A DNA stretch of 64,000 nt from assembly GCA_964019055.1 (NCBI GenBank), contig OZ025211.1, forward strand, positions 6,463,835 to 6,527,834, in the 5' to 3' direction. This stretch comes from Anthopleura xanthogrammica. Taxonomy: Eukaryota; Cnidaria; Anthozoa; Actiniaria; Actiniidae. The position numbers were made by a program, and so were the translations under genes. A model generated the notes under the pieces. It was not told where the DNA came from and did not search any database. It saw only the letters and a list, made by a program, of their open reading frames with translations. Below, one piece after another: positions 32,863 through 41,319 of this stretch (position 1 is its first letter; each line of letters opens with the position of its first letter).

Positions 32863-35800
32863 GAGGATGATGATGGTGATGATGATGATGATGATGATGG
32901 TGGTGATGATGATGATGATGATGATGATGGTGGTGGTGATGATGATGATGATGATGATGATGATGGTGGTGGTGATGATGATGATGATGACGGTGGTGAT
33001 GATGATGATTTTATTTCTTATAAGGCGCACTTTCCATACAATGATCAAATGCACATAAAGGCAATGTTACACAAGACGATTTGCAACGACGATTTTTCGC
33101 GCAATGCTGCGAAAAATTCGTCATTTTGAGTTGCGAGGTTTTGACTACAGACCAGAACTTGCAACGTGCTGCCTAAAGTCGAAATTACGAAAATCGTCGT
33201 TGAGAATCGTCTCGTGTAACATCGCCTTAACATTTTTTATTAACCATTCACACTCACAGGCCATCTGTACGGCACGTCTGTGTTGTTATAGAGCCAGGTT
33301 CGATGTCTGCTAGGCTTGTCAGAAAGTTTCCGTCGAGAATTCTTCAAAATAAAAAGCATAATTCTCATCTGTCTTCTTCATCTATGCATTGACACATGAA
33401 TATTTAGCGCTAATTATTGTATTAGGTTTTTTTGTTAATTGCATGTTTCTGTCTTTTAATAATATTTTTAATTCACCATGGAAGATTTGTTTTATAAAAA
33501 ATACGAGATATAAAAGAATTATAACCATTCTTTTAGATACAAAGCACGACATGAATTGCGCGTGCGTTCTCATATCATAGAGCACGCGCCCCCAACCAAT
33601 AACAAAGCGATATATGTTATTTTCAGTTATATTATAAATATACCAGATGAATAAATCACTTACATTGTGTTAAGAGAATAGTGTTTGATGAAGATATTCT
33701 TGGGAAGACTACGAATTCCAGCATTCGACAATGTACTGCAACATCAATGGCATACAGATTGTTCAATAATCCAGTCCTATATAAACCGCAGTAAATTTAT
33801 ACCGAAGCACTCATCTGCGAGGCCTTGGAAATCAAGGGTGGCCCACAGTTAATCAAATTCGCCTTCAGTACCATTAAAGGTACTTTTAATGGTACTGAAG
33901 GCGAATTTGATTAACTATATTAACGATCCGGCGGTTAATTATTACTGACGTAACGAACATCGCGCGGTCGCGTTGCTGTTGTTACATACAGAGCCAAGTA
34001 CGAAACGGCCGTTACTGGAATAAGTACAAATCGGTTATTCAAACCCTTTGACCTTTGAAGTAAAACTTAATTTTAGCAGCAAAGGAACACAAATACAAGA
34101 TAAGTAAACAAGTATAACGTTCATTTGATTCAAATAATCGGGGGAAAACTATAGAAATCCAACCAGTTTAGGTGTCCTAGTGCCCTTGGCGTAACTATGG
34201 AAGCGCGTGCGGAAAATTAACAAGCATGTGCATGCGACGCGTGACTAATTTTAGCGCGCGGAAATAAAGCTCGCGCATAATCTATACGACGGTAGATATA
34301 TAGCTTACTTGATGAATTACGCTTAAGAACTAGTGGGAGAAAAGATGCTTTCTCGTACAAGGCACATGCATGATCGGCGTTGGTAGCAGATGCCTTTGAG
34401 AAAATATTTTGTCTGTATGAAAAAGGGTTACGATGAAATGATTTCTACTTACATTTTTGATAAAAGTGGAAGATGTTGAAAAGATAAGCTGGTTAGACTA
34501 TTACTCAAACTGATGTTGTTGAAGAAGCTAAAAAAGACAAACAAGTCAAGCAAGCATGTGATTTAGTATTTTAAAGTACTTATTCTACTATCCATTTTTC
34601 CTCTAAACTTCATTCAAACAGTCATTAACTCTTTAACTCGTACTGACATTTTTCAAAATTTTGGGCTGGGAAATAGGATTAGAACCCCCACTTCAGGACC
34701 CTCATTAAAAACTTGCGATTCAGCTGATGAACATTCCGCACGAGAAAGGTATTGATGTCAAGCAAAACCAAGGAATACAAACAGTGTGGAAGCTTCTGAT
34801 GGTATTTCCTTCAAAACTTGACTGGAAGCAGGAGTTGAGCAGGTGACAGTAGACTCGAATCTTTGTTCATTATCTTGTGTTTCTTTACACAGGCAGTGGA
34901 CGGGACCTGTTAAAAGCCAATATAAGAAATTCAAGCTCTCGATTGTATTGAATCCTGTAACAACCTCTGGGCTAATCTAAGTCTGTGCACGGCCTAACTC
35001 ATAGGTGGAATTTGACAATGCGACCCGGGTTCGAGTCCCGCCGGGCTAGCTCGGTGTCTTATTTTAGTAGAGTTTGTAGTTGTTTCTCTCCTGTGGTTTG
35101 AGGGTTTTTCTCCGGGTTCTGCGGTTTTCTTTCCTGGCTCTGTATTTTAATACTCAAAAGTGCTACCCTCGTATCTTCTCATGTGCAACCGTTAAACAAA
35201 AACTTATACTCTAGGGAATTAATGACACGTGGTCCGAACTGAAAAAACATTCCATTCCAAGGTAGATGAGAGGCATATTGTATGACTTACATGTGGTATT
35301 TTCACAGACCAAAAACTCTATCCTTCCAAAAGCATTAACAAGATGTCTTTCAATGTCTAATTTGACAATGCGACCCGGGTTCGAGTCCCGCCGGGCTAGC
35401 TCGGTGTCTTATTTTAGTAGAGTTTGTAGTTGTTTCTCTCCTGTGGTTTGAGGGTTTTTCTCCGGGTTCTGCGGTTTTCTTTCCTGGCTCTGTATTTTAA
35501 TACTCAAAAGTGCTACCCTCGTATCTTCTCATGTGCAACCGTTAAACAAAAACTTATACTCTAGGGAATTAATGACACGTGGTCCGAACTGAAAAAACAT
35601 TCCATTCCAAGGTAGATGAGAGGCATATTGTATGACTTACATGTGGTATTTTCACAGACCAAAAACTCTATCCTTCCAAAAGCATTAACAAGATGTCTTT
35701 CAATGTCTAATCCCTTGCATTCGTCTATAGACTGCGCATTTGCAGTGCATTCCCCTAAAACTATCCAAGAATCAATATCTACATAACTTGGAATGAACAA

Positions 35801-38800
35801 TGGCCCAAAAGTTTCAGCCCGACTTTTAAAGCCCAATGAACGACAGAGAGCACGAGCAACATGGCTATACTTTGTAATATGATCTATGTCAAAAGCTACT
35901 TTGCTCCATTTCCCGTCAATCAAGATTTCGACCATTCCTTTGGTTTGGGTAGAGCTCGAGTTGGATGTTGGGTTTATGAGGCGAAGCTTGGGTTCTGTGA
36001 AGAAATCATTAATTGACACATAGTTAATGGAGTGGAATGGTTTGGAAACCTATTGTTCTAGGTTTTTGTTCAACCTTTTCTATTGTTATATGACGTTGAC
36101 CGTGCACAGAGAAGAAAAAGTTGCAGCGTTTGTTCATCGTAAATTAGAGAACATAGACGTTTTTTCCTCAAAAATGTTATAAAATAGGAGATATTTCTTA
36201 ATTAATTCTATATGATAAAAATTAATTGTTTACTGAAAAGGGTACTGAATCACCTTTTTGAACGATTTCTTATTTATCATCTTGTAACTTAACTGTATCT
36301 GCGCGGGATTATATATCCTCTTCTTTGTAATCTTAGAATGAAAATTTTACACTTTCAAAATGTTCGTACATGAAAATAGTACAGAAACTAGTATTTTCAG
36401 CCATACTTGCTTTGGTTCATTGTGCACGGTCAATATCACGTGATGGTACGCTTCAACATCGCTCGCCAAACAAAAACCTAGAACAATAGGTTTCCAAACC
36501 ATTCCACTCCATTAACTATGATTGACATAAGCAGGTATTTGTGGGAGTGTTCACACTATCAAAAATGAAGAGAATGAAAAATACGGATTAATTGGTGCAT
36601 GGGATAGAACAATTTTAACCGCGTTTTAAATCATTAGTTAAGACATTATTCTTTCAATCTGCATAAGTACACTATAATATGTATTAGTGTTGGATGGGAT
36701 GGATAGATGGATGGACGAGATGAGTGGATGGAGTGATGAATGAATGCCTGTCTGACTTAGAACAATTTACAACACTTTCTTACTTCTACATAAAGGTATG
36801 ATTCCAGACCATAATCCTGTAGGAAGACATGTTCTTTCACGTGACCCTATCACATGACGACTTGCACCTTCTTTGCACGTAAAGTTACAAATGCTGCCCA
36901 CGTGATTGGTGGCTGAACATTTCATGGACATATTCACAGGAACGGAGAGATTTTCACATCTTTTCGCTAAATAATGTTAATAATAAAAGCTTTACTCAAG
37001 TTCTAGCAAAATTTTTAATCAAGCTGTAATGACATTTAATTTATAAACGCTTGATCCAAAGAAACAAATCTTCTTTTCACAAACATAGGACTACATTTTT
37101 TAATATAGCCTAACTGTACATGAATATTCATCTGCATGAGATCATAACTAACACATTGTATCATATTGTAAAGAATGGTCTGTACCCAGGTGAATGGATA
37201 TTTATCGAAGTAACAATATTTGTCGAAGAAACAATATTTGTATTATGATCATCCGGGTGAATGTAGTCCTGAGAAGGATTGTTTGATGTGACTGACGTTT
37301 CGACAACCTGAGCGGAAGTCATCTTCAGAGTCAAGTGAAGGATAAAGTCAGATAGGTCATATTTATACTGCCGTTACACAATAGCACAATTACCTGGTGT
37401 TGCATAATTGGCGGTGTCGGTCTAATTAGAGCGCGTCTAGATAGCGTCGGTGCTCTCTAATTGGTACGCGTCGCTGCTTCGGCGTCGTTTTTGTTATTGT
37501 TTACGAGCCTATTGTACGGTGTCGGTAATTTGATTGAGCGGTTGAGTGGATTCTGCTCAAACTTAGTAAACCAACTCTCCAGTAGAAGTCGTTGCTTTCT
37601 ATTGTTGCAATAAGAAAGACATTTACCAGATTCCCAGTTAATTGTATGGCCAGTCTTGGTATGATGCAAGGCAATGTTATTATGATCATCCTGTTTTCTA
37701 ACAGCACTTTGATGTTCCTCACGTCTGATATTGAACGATCTACCAGTCTCCCCAACATAGGTTGCTTCACAATCATTACATGAAATCTTATGAATAGCTC
37801 CGACTCGATCGTTTGGGCTGTCACGATCTTTGACCTTGTTCAGGACCTTTCGCAATGTAGATATGGGTCGATGAGCCACGTGAATGTTATGTGGCTGCAA
37901 AATGCGTGATATGATCTCTGACGTACGATAAATATATTGAATCATGTTTTACCTTGGATTCTGTAGAACTGCAAGTCGTCGATAGCAACTTTTCGATACG
38001 TGGTTGAAGCACCAAGAATGTTAAGTACAACCTGTTATTAGAAGAAATGATTAATTATGGCATCCAGTTTGAAACACTATACCATGCGATACCATACTAC
38101 ACCAAACCACACCACACCACCATGCCATGTCATGCTATACCATGCTACACCACACCACAACACACCACCATGCCATGTTATGCCGTGTCATACCATGCTA
38201 CACCACACCACACCACACCACCATGCCGTGTCATACCATGCTACACTACACCACACCAAACCCCCATGCCATATTATGCCGTGTCATACCATGCTACACT
38301 ACACCACACCACATCACCATGCCGTGTCATACCATGCTACACCACACCACATCACCATGCCGTGTCATACCATGCTACACCACACCACACCACACCACAC
38401 CACACCACCATGCGGTGTCATAGCATGCTACACTACACCACACCAAACCACCATGCCGTGTCATACCATGCTACACCACACCACACCACCATGCCGTCAG
38501 GTGTCATCCCATGCTACACCACACCACACCACATGCTCCACACCACACCATTCCATTTTATACTTACCGTTTCTTGACTCGCATTTATTGTTGTTGTAAA
38601 CCATTTCCATTTTGCTAATTGTCGATTACTATTTCTGTGGTTTAAGGTATCAGGATATGATTAGGACCCCTATACGCGCTACCTCACATTTCGCACGGGC
38701 TTTACAATATTTTGCCATTAAACTATACATTTTCTGAAAGCTAAATAAATGTAATTTTCGAATATCGATCTAAAATTGTCTATTTTGGAACACAAAAAAA

Positions 38801-41119
38801 GTTATTGGGTTCAAAGTGACATTCTACCGCACTTCATTTGACAACTTCCCGCAGGATCCGAATTTCCGCTATGTCGATCAAAAGTATATTAGTACATTAG
38901 TACATTCCGTCAAAAGTACATTACTCTGTGCAGCTGGATAATGAGCTTCAAAACGGTGTCATTGATATCTTTTTTAGATCGCGCGCAATGATGCGTTAAA
39001 TCCGGATGTTTGAATTTTCGGAGGTCATAACTGCAAAATAGACAATATCTTTTGAATGATAAAATATTTCAAAAATTTGAGACACTGTTTTTAGATCGCG
39101 TTGTGATTTATCATAATCCAAAGTTTCAGTTCGATCCGATGTAATCCAAATGAGCTACAAGGTTTTAAAAAAGTTATTTTGATCACTCAAAAACTGCGGA
39201 GAAACCCAATAACTATTTTTTGTGTCGCGAAACAGAAAATTTCAAATATATTTTTGAAAATTATGTTTATTTAGCTTTCAGAAAATGTATACTTTTATAT
39301 ATTTAAAATATTGAAAAAACCGCGAGAAATTTGGCTCTTGCGTAAAGTAATCTCGAAGACCTCGAATGTATCCTGATCATACCTTAACATGAATATCTTC
39401 TTTTTCCCAACCCGTAAGGAGAATGTAACTCTCCCATACTGACTCAAAAAGAATGTCAGAAATCCTGAGCCCGTGAAGTTGGGGTACACGAGACTAGAAT
39501 TCATCAGCTTTAAGGGATGAATTGGCAACGGAGACTGGATATGACGACCTGTTGAAAGGATCGAAACAAATTGTAAAATAAAGCAAAATTTTGCTCAAAA
39601 TTCTACATATTCACGTGCAGGCCTTCTCGCGCGCAACGGTTAAAATTCGTGGAAGAAAAAAACGTGGTTATCCCCGGCCCACGTACGATAACATTTTAGA
39701 CATGGTTAAATGATACTCCAAAAATAGCATGTGGTCTGAAATGGGAATACAAGAAGTATATTTACCAATTAAGCTGAAGAAAATATTTGTTAGCGGATTT
39801 GTTAAGAAAATTAAAGTATTTGATAGACAGAACAAATGGTTAACATGGGAATGCAAAAGAAATGCCACAAATTCCATCGAATAATGTCTGATTTCCGTCT
39901 TTGTGTCAATTACATGTTAGCCTCACATCCAAGATAATTTTGAGAAGGGTCCATTGCAAGAAGAAAAGAATGTATGCTGCGGGCTTCTTTTCATTATATC
40001 TGCTCAATTATTGACATGATATATATATTATATTAATCTCGATGCGCACTAGGGGAGATGTAACAGCTAGACCGGATGAAACGGGATGTCAGTGCTTCAC
40101 AGATTTCCTTTTCAGGAACAAAACTCTGTCTCTACTGGCAGCAAAGGTTCCATGTCGCTAGCATCGCGTACATCTTGCGAACTAATGCTGTAGAATAAAA
40201 TTAAACCTATGAATTATTTGCATGGGTGATACTTCAGAAAATTACATCTCTTTTAAAATGGAGAGCATGGGAGTTGAGTAGGGGTGCTTGCTCCTTTTCT
40301 ATCCTGCTCAGTTAACGTTGTTTCTTCAAGTTATAAAGATGCACGATAAGATCTAAATAACGTTTTCAAATCTCAAAGAAGAAAAAATGCATGAAACGTT
40401 TCACTTTGGAGACGCAAGATGGCGTCGCTTTGGTTTTGGTTCTGTGGTTTTTGTGGATTATTTCAGTTTCACACTTAATATGTCTTTCATTCTTCGAATT
40501 TCTGAGCACTAAAAGACCGTACAATATATATAAAACAATTTATTACTTATTCCATCGGCTAATATCCATGTTTGTGTAGCGTTCTCTGGGTGCTTCCATC
40601 CACACAGTCCGTCATCAAACGAACATGACAAGCAAGATACACCTAAAGACAAAGAATGCAATACTTTGAACAGATTGCGAGATGGGGATAACAGAGAAGG
40701 CCTACACGAAGATTGAACTACGCAGCAGGTTCAGGCGTTTTAGTGGGTCAAGGTGATAACAAGAAAAGCAAGAAAAACAGGATTCGTACATGAACACAGT
40801 AAATCATTGCACGACAAGAACGAAATAAAGAACAAAGAATGAAAGAAAGATGGATGAATGAATGCATGAATGAAAGGAAGGAAGGAAGGAAGTAGGAATA
40901 AAAACAAGAAAGACATTGATTTATGAAAAAAATAAAATAATAATGAACCTACCAGATGTTCCTGTTCATTTTGTATTTTCTCTCGATTTTCAATAAGCAT
41001 ACCGCCACATGCTCAATTTTGTGTGGCATTACAGAAGTCGAATAGCTTTAATTTGAGGTTAGGCACTTACCACGTATCGTATTAGATAGTCCCAAAATAG
41101 CAAACAAGATTGCCAACAT
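23023..41119 (-). CDS. Receptor gene B, complete: signal peptide-MAM-SRCR-LRR-cysteine-rich-multipass membrane protein
   Basis: The coding exons were assembled from splice consensus (AG acceptor, GTAAGT-like donor) and phase. On the minus strand they are 41119-41071, 40642-40547, 39548-39383, 38634-38568, 38031-37953, 35994-35641, 34906-34779, 34527-34453, 33735-33664, 32438-32361, 31852-31781, 31409-31344, 30467-30399, 29634-29566, 29374-29303, 28263-28192, 27876-27805, 27081-27010, 26431-26327, 26075-25894, 25584-25444, 25229-24934 and 24435-23023. All junctions keep frame except LRRNT to LRR1, where I see no donor of the right phase. The predicted length is about 1,290 residues. The ectodomain modules (MAM, SRCR, LRR, Cys-rich) are all known for protein or ligand binding. 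The C-terminal exon resembles the multipass region that follows GCC2/GCC3 repeats in invertebrate and protist proteins, rather than a classical rhodopsin-type receptor. I infer a plasma-membrane recognition receptor, possibly innate immune or allorecognition; the ligand and signalling route are unknown. Confidence 0.8.
24934..25229 (-). CDS. Gene B exon 22: third cysteine-rich segment
   Basis: This 296-nt exon encodes 'ACPCLDNYYRLNRFGSCTQC' and 'PLGYKCTNE', then a Trp-rich stretch 'HPGFYWIWNNEI' and 'YLCPFVGSCE'. Only one silent difference from gene C was seen. It ends in phase 0. Confidence 0.85.
25444..25584 (-). CDS. Gene B exon 21: second cysteine-rich repeat
   Basis: This 141-nt exon encodes 'GFYQDS', then 'GCKQCPVGTYVSPGNAPG' and 'CSACPKG', a complete GCC2/GCC3 repeat. 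I see no difference from the gene C copy at 53472-53612. Confidence 0.85.
25894..26075 (-). CDS. Gene B exon 20: first cysteine-rich repeat, fast-evolving
   Basis: This 182-nt exon encodes 'NTGYWCPGPAAAFQDCFPC' and ends 'CQKCPPG', the 'C..CP.G' signature of GCC2/GCC3 (ephrin-receptor-like) repeats. Compared with gene C (53918-54099) there are 13 substitutions, 12 of them in changed codons, altering 11 residues. They cluster before and around the first Cys residues. Confidence 0.8.
26327..26431 (-). CDS. Gene B exon 19: linker after the LRR array
   Basis: This 105-nt exon encodes 'NALFFHGRYLIGTRIQIIDI' and continues to 'RQLQLAH'. It keeps phase with LRR11 and the next exon. It has no cysteines, so it is not a canonical LRRCT cap. 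It may be a degenerate final repeat. Confidence 0.6.
27010..27081 (-). CDS. Gene B exon 18: LRR 11
   Basis: This 72-nt exon encodes 'TLSSNPIRVIEEGAFLKMKD', the last full LRR. It lies just left of the A/B unit junction, so gene B bridges the two units. Confidence 0.8.
27562..27708. mobile_element. MITE family 1, unit B
   Basis: This is the unit B copy of the element at 409-555, identical by eye. It was therefore present before units A and B separated. Confidence 0.75.
27805..27876 (-). CDS. Gene B exon 17: LRR 10
   Basis: This 72-nt exon encodes 'FLDDNKLTRITRLTFHGAIY', a standard LRR with a GTAAGT donor. It is the last exon of gene A visible at the left edge (652-723). Confidence 0.78.
28192..28263 (-). 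CDS. Gene B exon 16: LRR 9
   Basis: This 72-nt exon encodes 'TAMKTGIMEIEDMAFHDTKY', a degenerate but correctly spaced LRR. Confidence 0.7.
29043..29228 (-). mobile_element. tRNA-derived SINE, unit B
   Basis: This is the unit B copy of the SINE at 1890-2075. It was carried by the duplication rather than inserted independently. Confidence 0.65.
29303..29374 (-). CDS. Gene B exon 15: LRR 8
   Basis: This 72-nt exon encodes 'YLGANKLQHLPDDLFKGLQN', the clearest LRR in the gene. It is followed by 'LRVL' and a GTAAGT donor. Confidence 0.85.
29566..29634 (-). CDS. Gene B exon 14: LRR 7
   Basis: This 69-nt exon encodes 'DLRFNRLTNIPAHLFLNTDT'. Gene C differs at five of its 23 residues, with no silent change. 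Confidence 0.8.
30399..30467 (-). CDS. Gene B exon 13: LRR 6
   Basis: This 69-nt exon encodes 'DLRNNSISSIEDRSLNSRDL' with a GTAAGT donor. The C-terminal part differs from gene C at three residues, all by replacement substitutions. Confidence 0.72.
31344..31409 (-). CDS. Gene B exon 12: LRR 5
   Basis: This 66-nt exon encodes 'DMPDNLISRIEPNTFPTVC', a shortened LRR. Its equivalent in unit C (61884-61938) is cut at the 5' side. Confidence 0.65.
31781..31852 (-). CDS. Gene B exon 11: LRR 4
   Basis: This 72-nt exon encodes 'YLSRNRIRFIEEGSFSGLLL', an LRR that fits the consensus closely (N-x-I-x-x-I-E-x-G-x-F-x-G-L). Confidence 0.8.
32082..32326. mobile_element. Inverted-repeat element with gtgacgtcac ends, unit B
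   Basis: This is the unit B copy of the element at 4929-5173. Confidence 0.45.
32361..32438 (-). CDS. Gene B exon 10: LRR 3
   Basis: This 78-nt exon encodes 'DVRLSGNRLTNITKDSTQGL' and a short extra tail ending 'CIYAL', two residues longer than the standard repeat. The donor is GTACGT rather than GTAAGT. It lies next to the long GAT microsatellite. Confidence 0.65.
32504..33020. repeat. GAT/GGT trinucleotide microsatellite, 0.5 kb, unit B
   Basis: This is the unit B copy of 5351-5867. It looks identical, including the order of interruptions, which is unexpected for such an unstable tract if the duplication is not very young. Confidence 0.95.
33664..33735 (-). CDS. Gene B exon 9: LRR 2
   Basis: This 72-nt exon encodes 'TLSNAGIRSLPKNIFIKHYS', one 24-residue LRR. 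It starts by completing the previous codon with one base and ends with two, the phase pattern shared by all LRR exons here. Confidence 0.75.
33848..33915. repeat. Perfect 31-bp hairpin, unit B
   Basis: This is the unit B copy of the hairpin at 6695-6762, identical. Confidence 0.92.
34453..34527 (-). CDS. Gene B exon 8: LRR 1
   Basis: This 75-nt exon encodes 'NISLSNSLTSLSFQHLPLL', which fits the LRR spacing, with a GTAAGT donor in the phase that matches LRR2. Its 5' junction to the LRRNT exon is unresolved. Confidence 0.65.
34779..34906 (-). CDS. Gene B exon 7: LRR N-terminal cap (LRRNT)
   Basis: The two bases at its start complete a Cys codon with the SRCR exon. It encodes 'CPVHCLCKET', then 'TVTCSTPASSQVLKEIPSEA', the Cys cluster and 'L..IP' of an LRRNT cap. 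The donor is uncertain. GTATTC gives phase 0 and the next GT gives phase 1, but LRR1 needs phase 2. A stop codon follows shortly, so the exon must end close to 34770-34779. Confidence 0.65.
35011..35710. repeat. 350-bp local tandem duplication, unit B only
   Basis: Two adjacent 350-bp copies (35011-35360 and 35361-35710) each start at 'tttgacaatgcgaccc'. They include the SINE body and the last 70 nt of the SRCR exon with its donor. The first copy therefore leaves a partial SRCR exon remnant (35291-35360) without an acceptor inside the next intron. Unit A has a single copy (7858-8207). Confidence 0.9.
35641..35994 (-). CDS. Gene B exon 6: SRCR-like domain
   Basis: A single 354-nt exon encodes a full scavenger-receptor-cysteine-rich fold. 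It runs 'PKLRLINP', then 'GMVEILIDGKWSKVAFD', then 'VARALCRSLGF', then 'WIVLGECTANAQSIDEC', ending 'FLVCENTTC'. The 'LCRSLGF' and the C-terminal Cys pattern are diagnostic. The Cys usually found after 'W..V' is replaced (VAFD), so one disulfide is probably missing. A transposon lies 25 bp upstream of its acceptor in unit B only. The gene A counterpart is 8138-8491. Confidence 0.82.
36019..36520. mobile_element. 502-bp inverted-repeat DNA transposon, unit B only
   Basis: Terminal inverted repeats of about 52 bp are perfect ('catagttaatggagtggaat' and its complement at the right end). The element is flanked by the duplicated target 'attgaca' (36012-36018 and 36521-36527). Unit A at about 8510 shows the empty site with one 'attgaca'. 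It has no coding capacity. The superfamily is undetermined; the 7-bp duplication and CA...TG ends leave several possibilities. Confidence 0.92.
37249..37945 (-). mobile_element. Penelope-like retroelement fragment, unit B
   Basis: This is the unit B copy of the fragment at 9280-9976, with the same 162-residue frame (37945-37457). It was inserted before the A/B duplication. Confidence 0.8.
37953..38031 (-). CDS. Gene B exon 5: MAM domain, C-terminal part
   Basis: This 79-nt exon encodes 'VVLNILGAS' and 'KVAIDDLQFY', the usual MAM ending (VVF-G-G...IAIDDI). It leaves one base that joins the SRCR exon in frame (Gln, then Glu). The Penelope-like fragment begins only a few bases after its donor. 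Confidence 0.85.
38079..38544. repeat. CACAC/CATGC minisatellite, unit B
   Basis: This is the unit B copy of 10110-10575, with the same number and order of variants. Confidence 0.93.
38568..38634 (-). CDS. Gene B exon 4: MAM domain, third part
   Basis: This 67-nt exon completes an Arg codon from exon 3 and encodes 'NSNRQLAKWKWFTTTINAS', which matches the Trp-containing strand of MAM domains. It ends in phase 0 at a GTAAGT donor beside the CCAC/CATGC minisatellite. Confidence 0.75.
38724..39292. mobile_element. 569-bp element with about 90-bp inverted arms, unit B
   Basis: This is the unit B copy of the element at 10755-11323, same arms and interior. Confidence 0.75.
39383..39548 (-). CDS. 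Gene B exon 3: MAM domain, middle part
   Basis: The exon reads 'SRHIQSPL' at its start, then a 'GSGFLTFFLSQYGRVTFSLRV' strand pair where MAM domains have the compact 'CL.F.Y...G...G.L.V' segment. It is 166 nt, with a strong AAG/GTATGA-type donor. The Cys usual in this segment is not evident. Confidence 0.75.
40547..40642 (-). CDS. Gene B exon 2: MAM domain, N-terminal part
   Basis: This 96-nt exon encodes 'CSFDDGLCGWKH', the typical opening of a MAM domain (Cys, acidic residues, GLCGW), followed by 'WILADG'. Its phases are 1 in and 1 out, matching its neighbours. MAM domains mediate extracellular adhesion and oligomerisation. Confidence 0.85.
41071..41119 (-). CDS. Gene B exon 1: start codon and signal peptide
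   Basis: The exon encodes MLAILFAILGLSNTIRG, a short hydrophobic signal peptide, and ends in a GTAAGT donor with one base (G) left over. Joining it to the MAM exon at 40642 completes a Gly codon and keeps frame. The frame stays open upstream to an AG at 41145, so an upstream non-coding or coding exon is possible. The first Met before the hydrophobic run was chosen as start. Confidence 0.75.
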
Positions 41120-41319
41120 CTTTGAGATATTAACGGTCTTTTTACCTAAAATAGCGTACAAAAATACAGAATTCAGGAAAAGATGAACTAATATATATGT
41201 GCTTTTGAATTTGGTGTTCAAAAATAATATAAAACTATTATTTGTTTGTTTGATAAAATACGGCTACGAGTGGATAAAGAAGAAGTAATAAAAGAAGAAG
41301 AAGAAGAAGAAGAAAAGGA

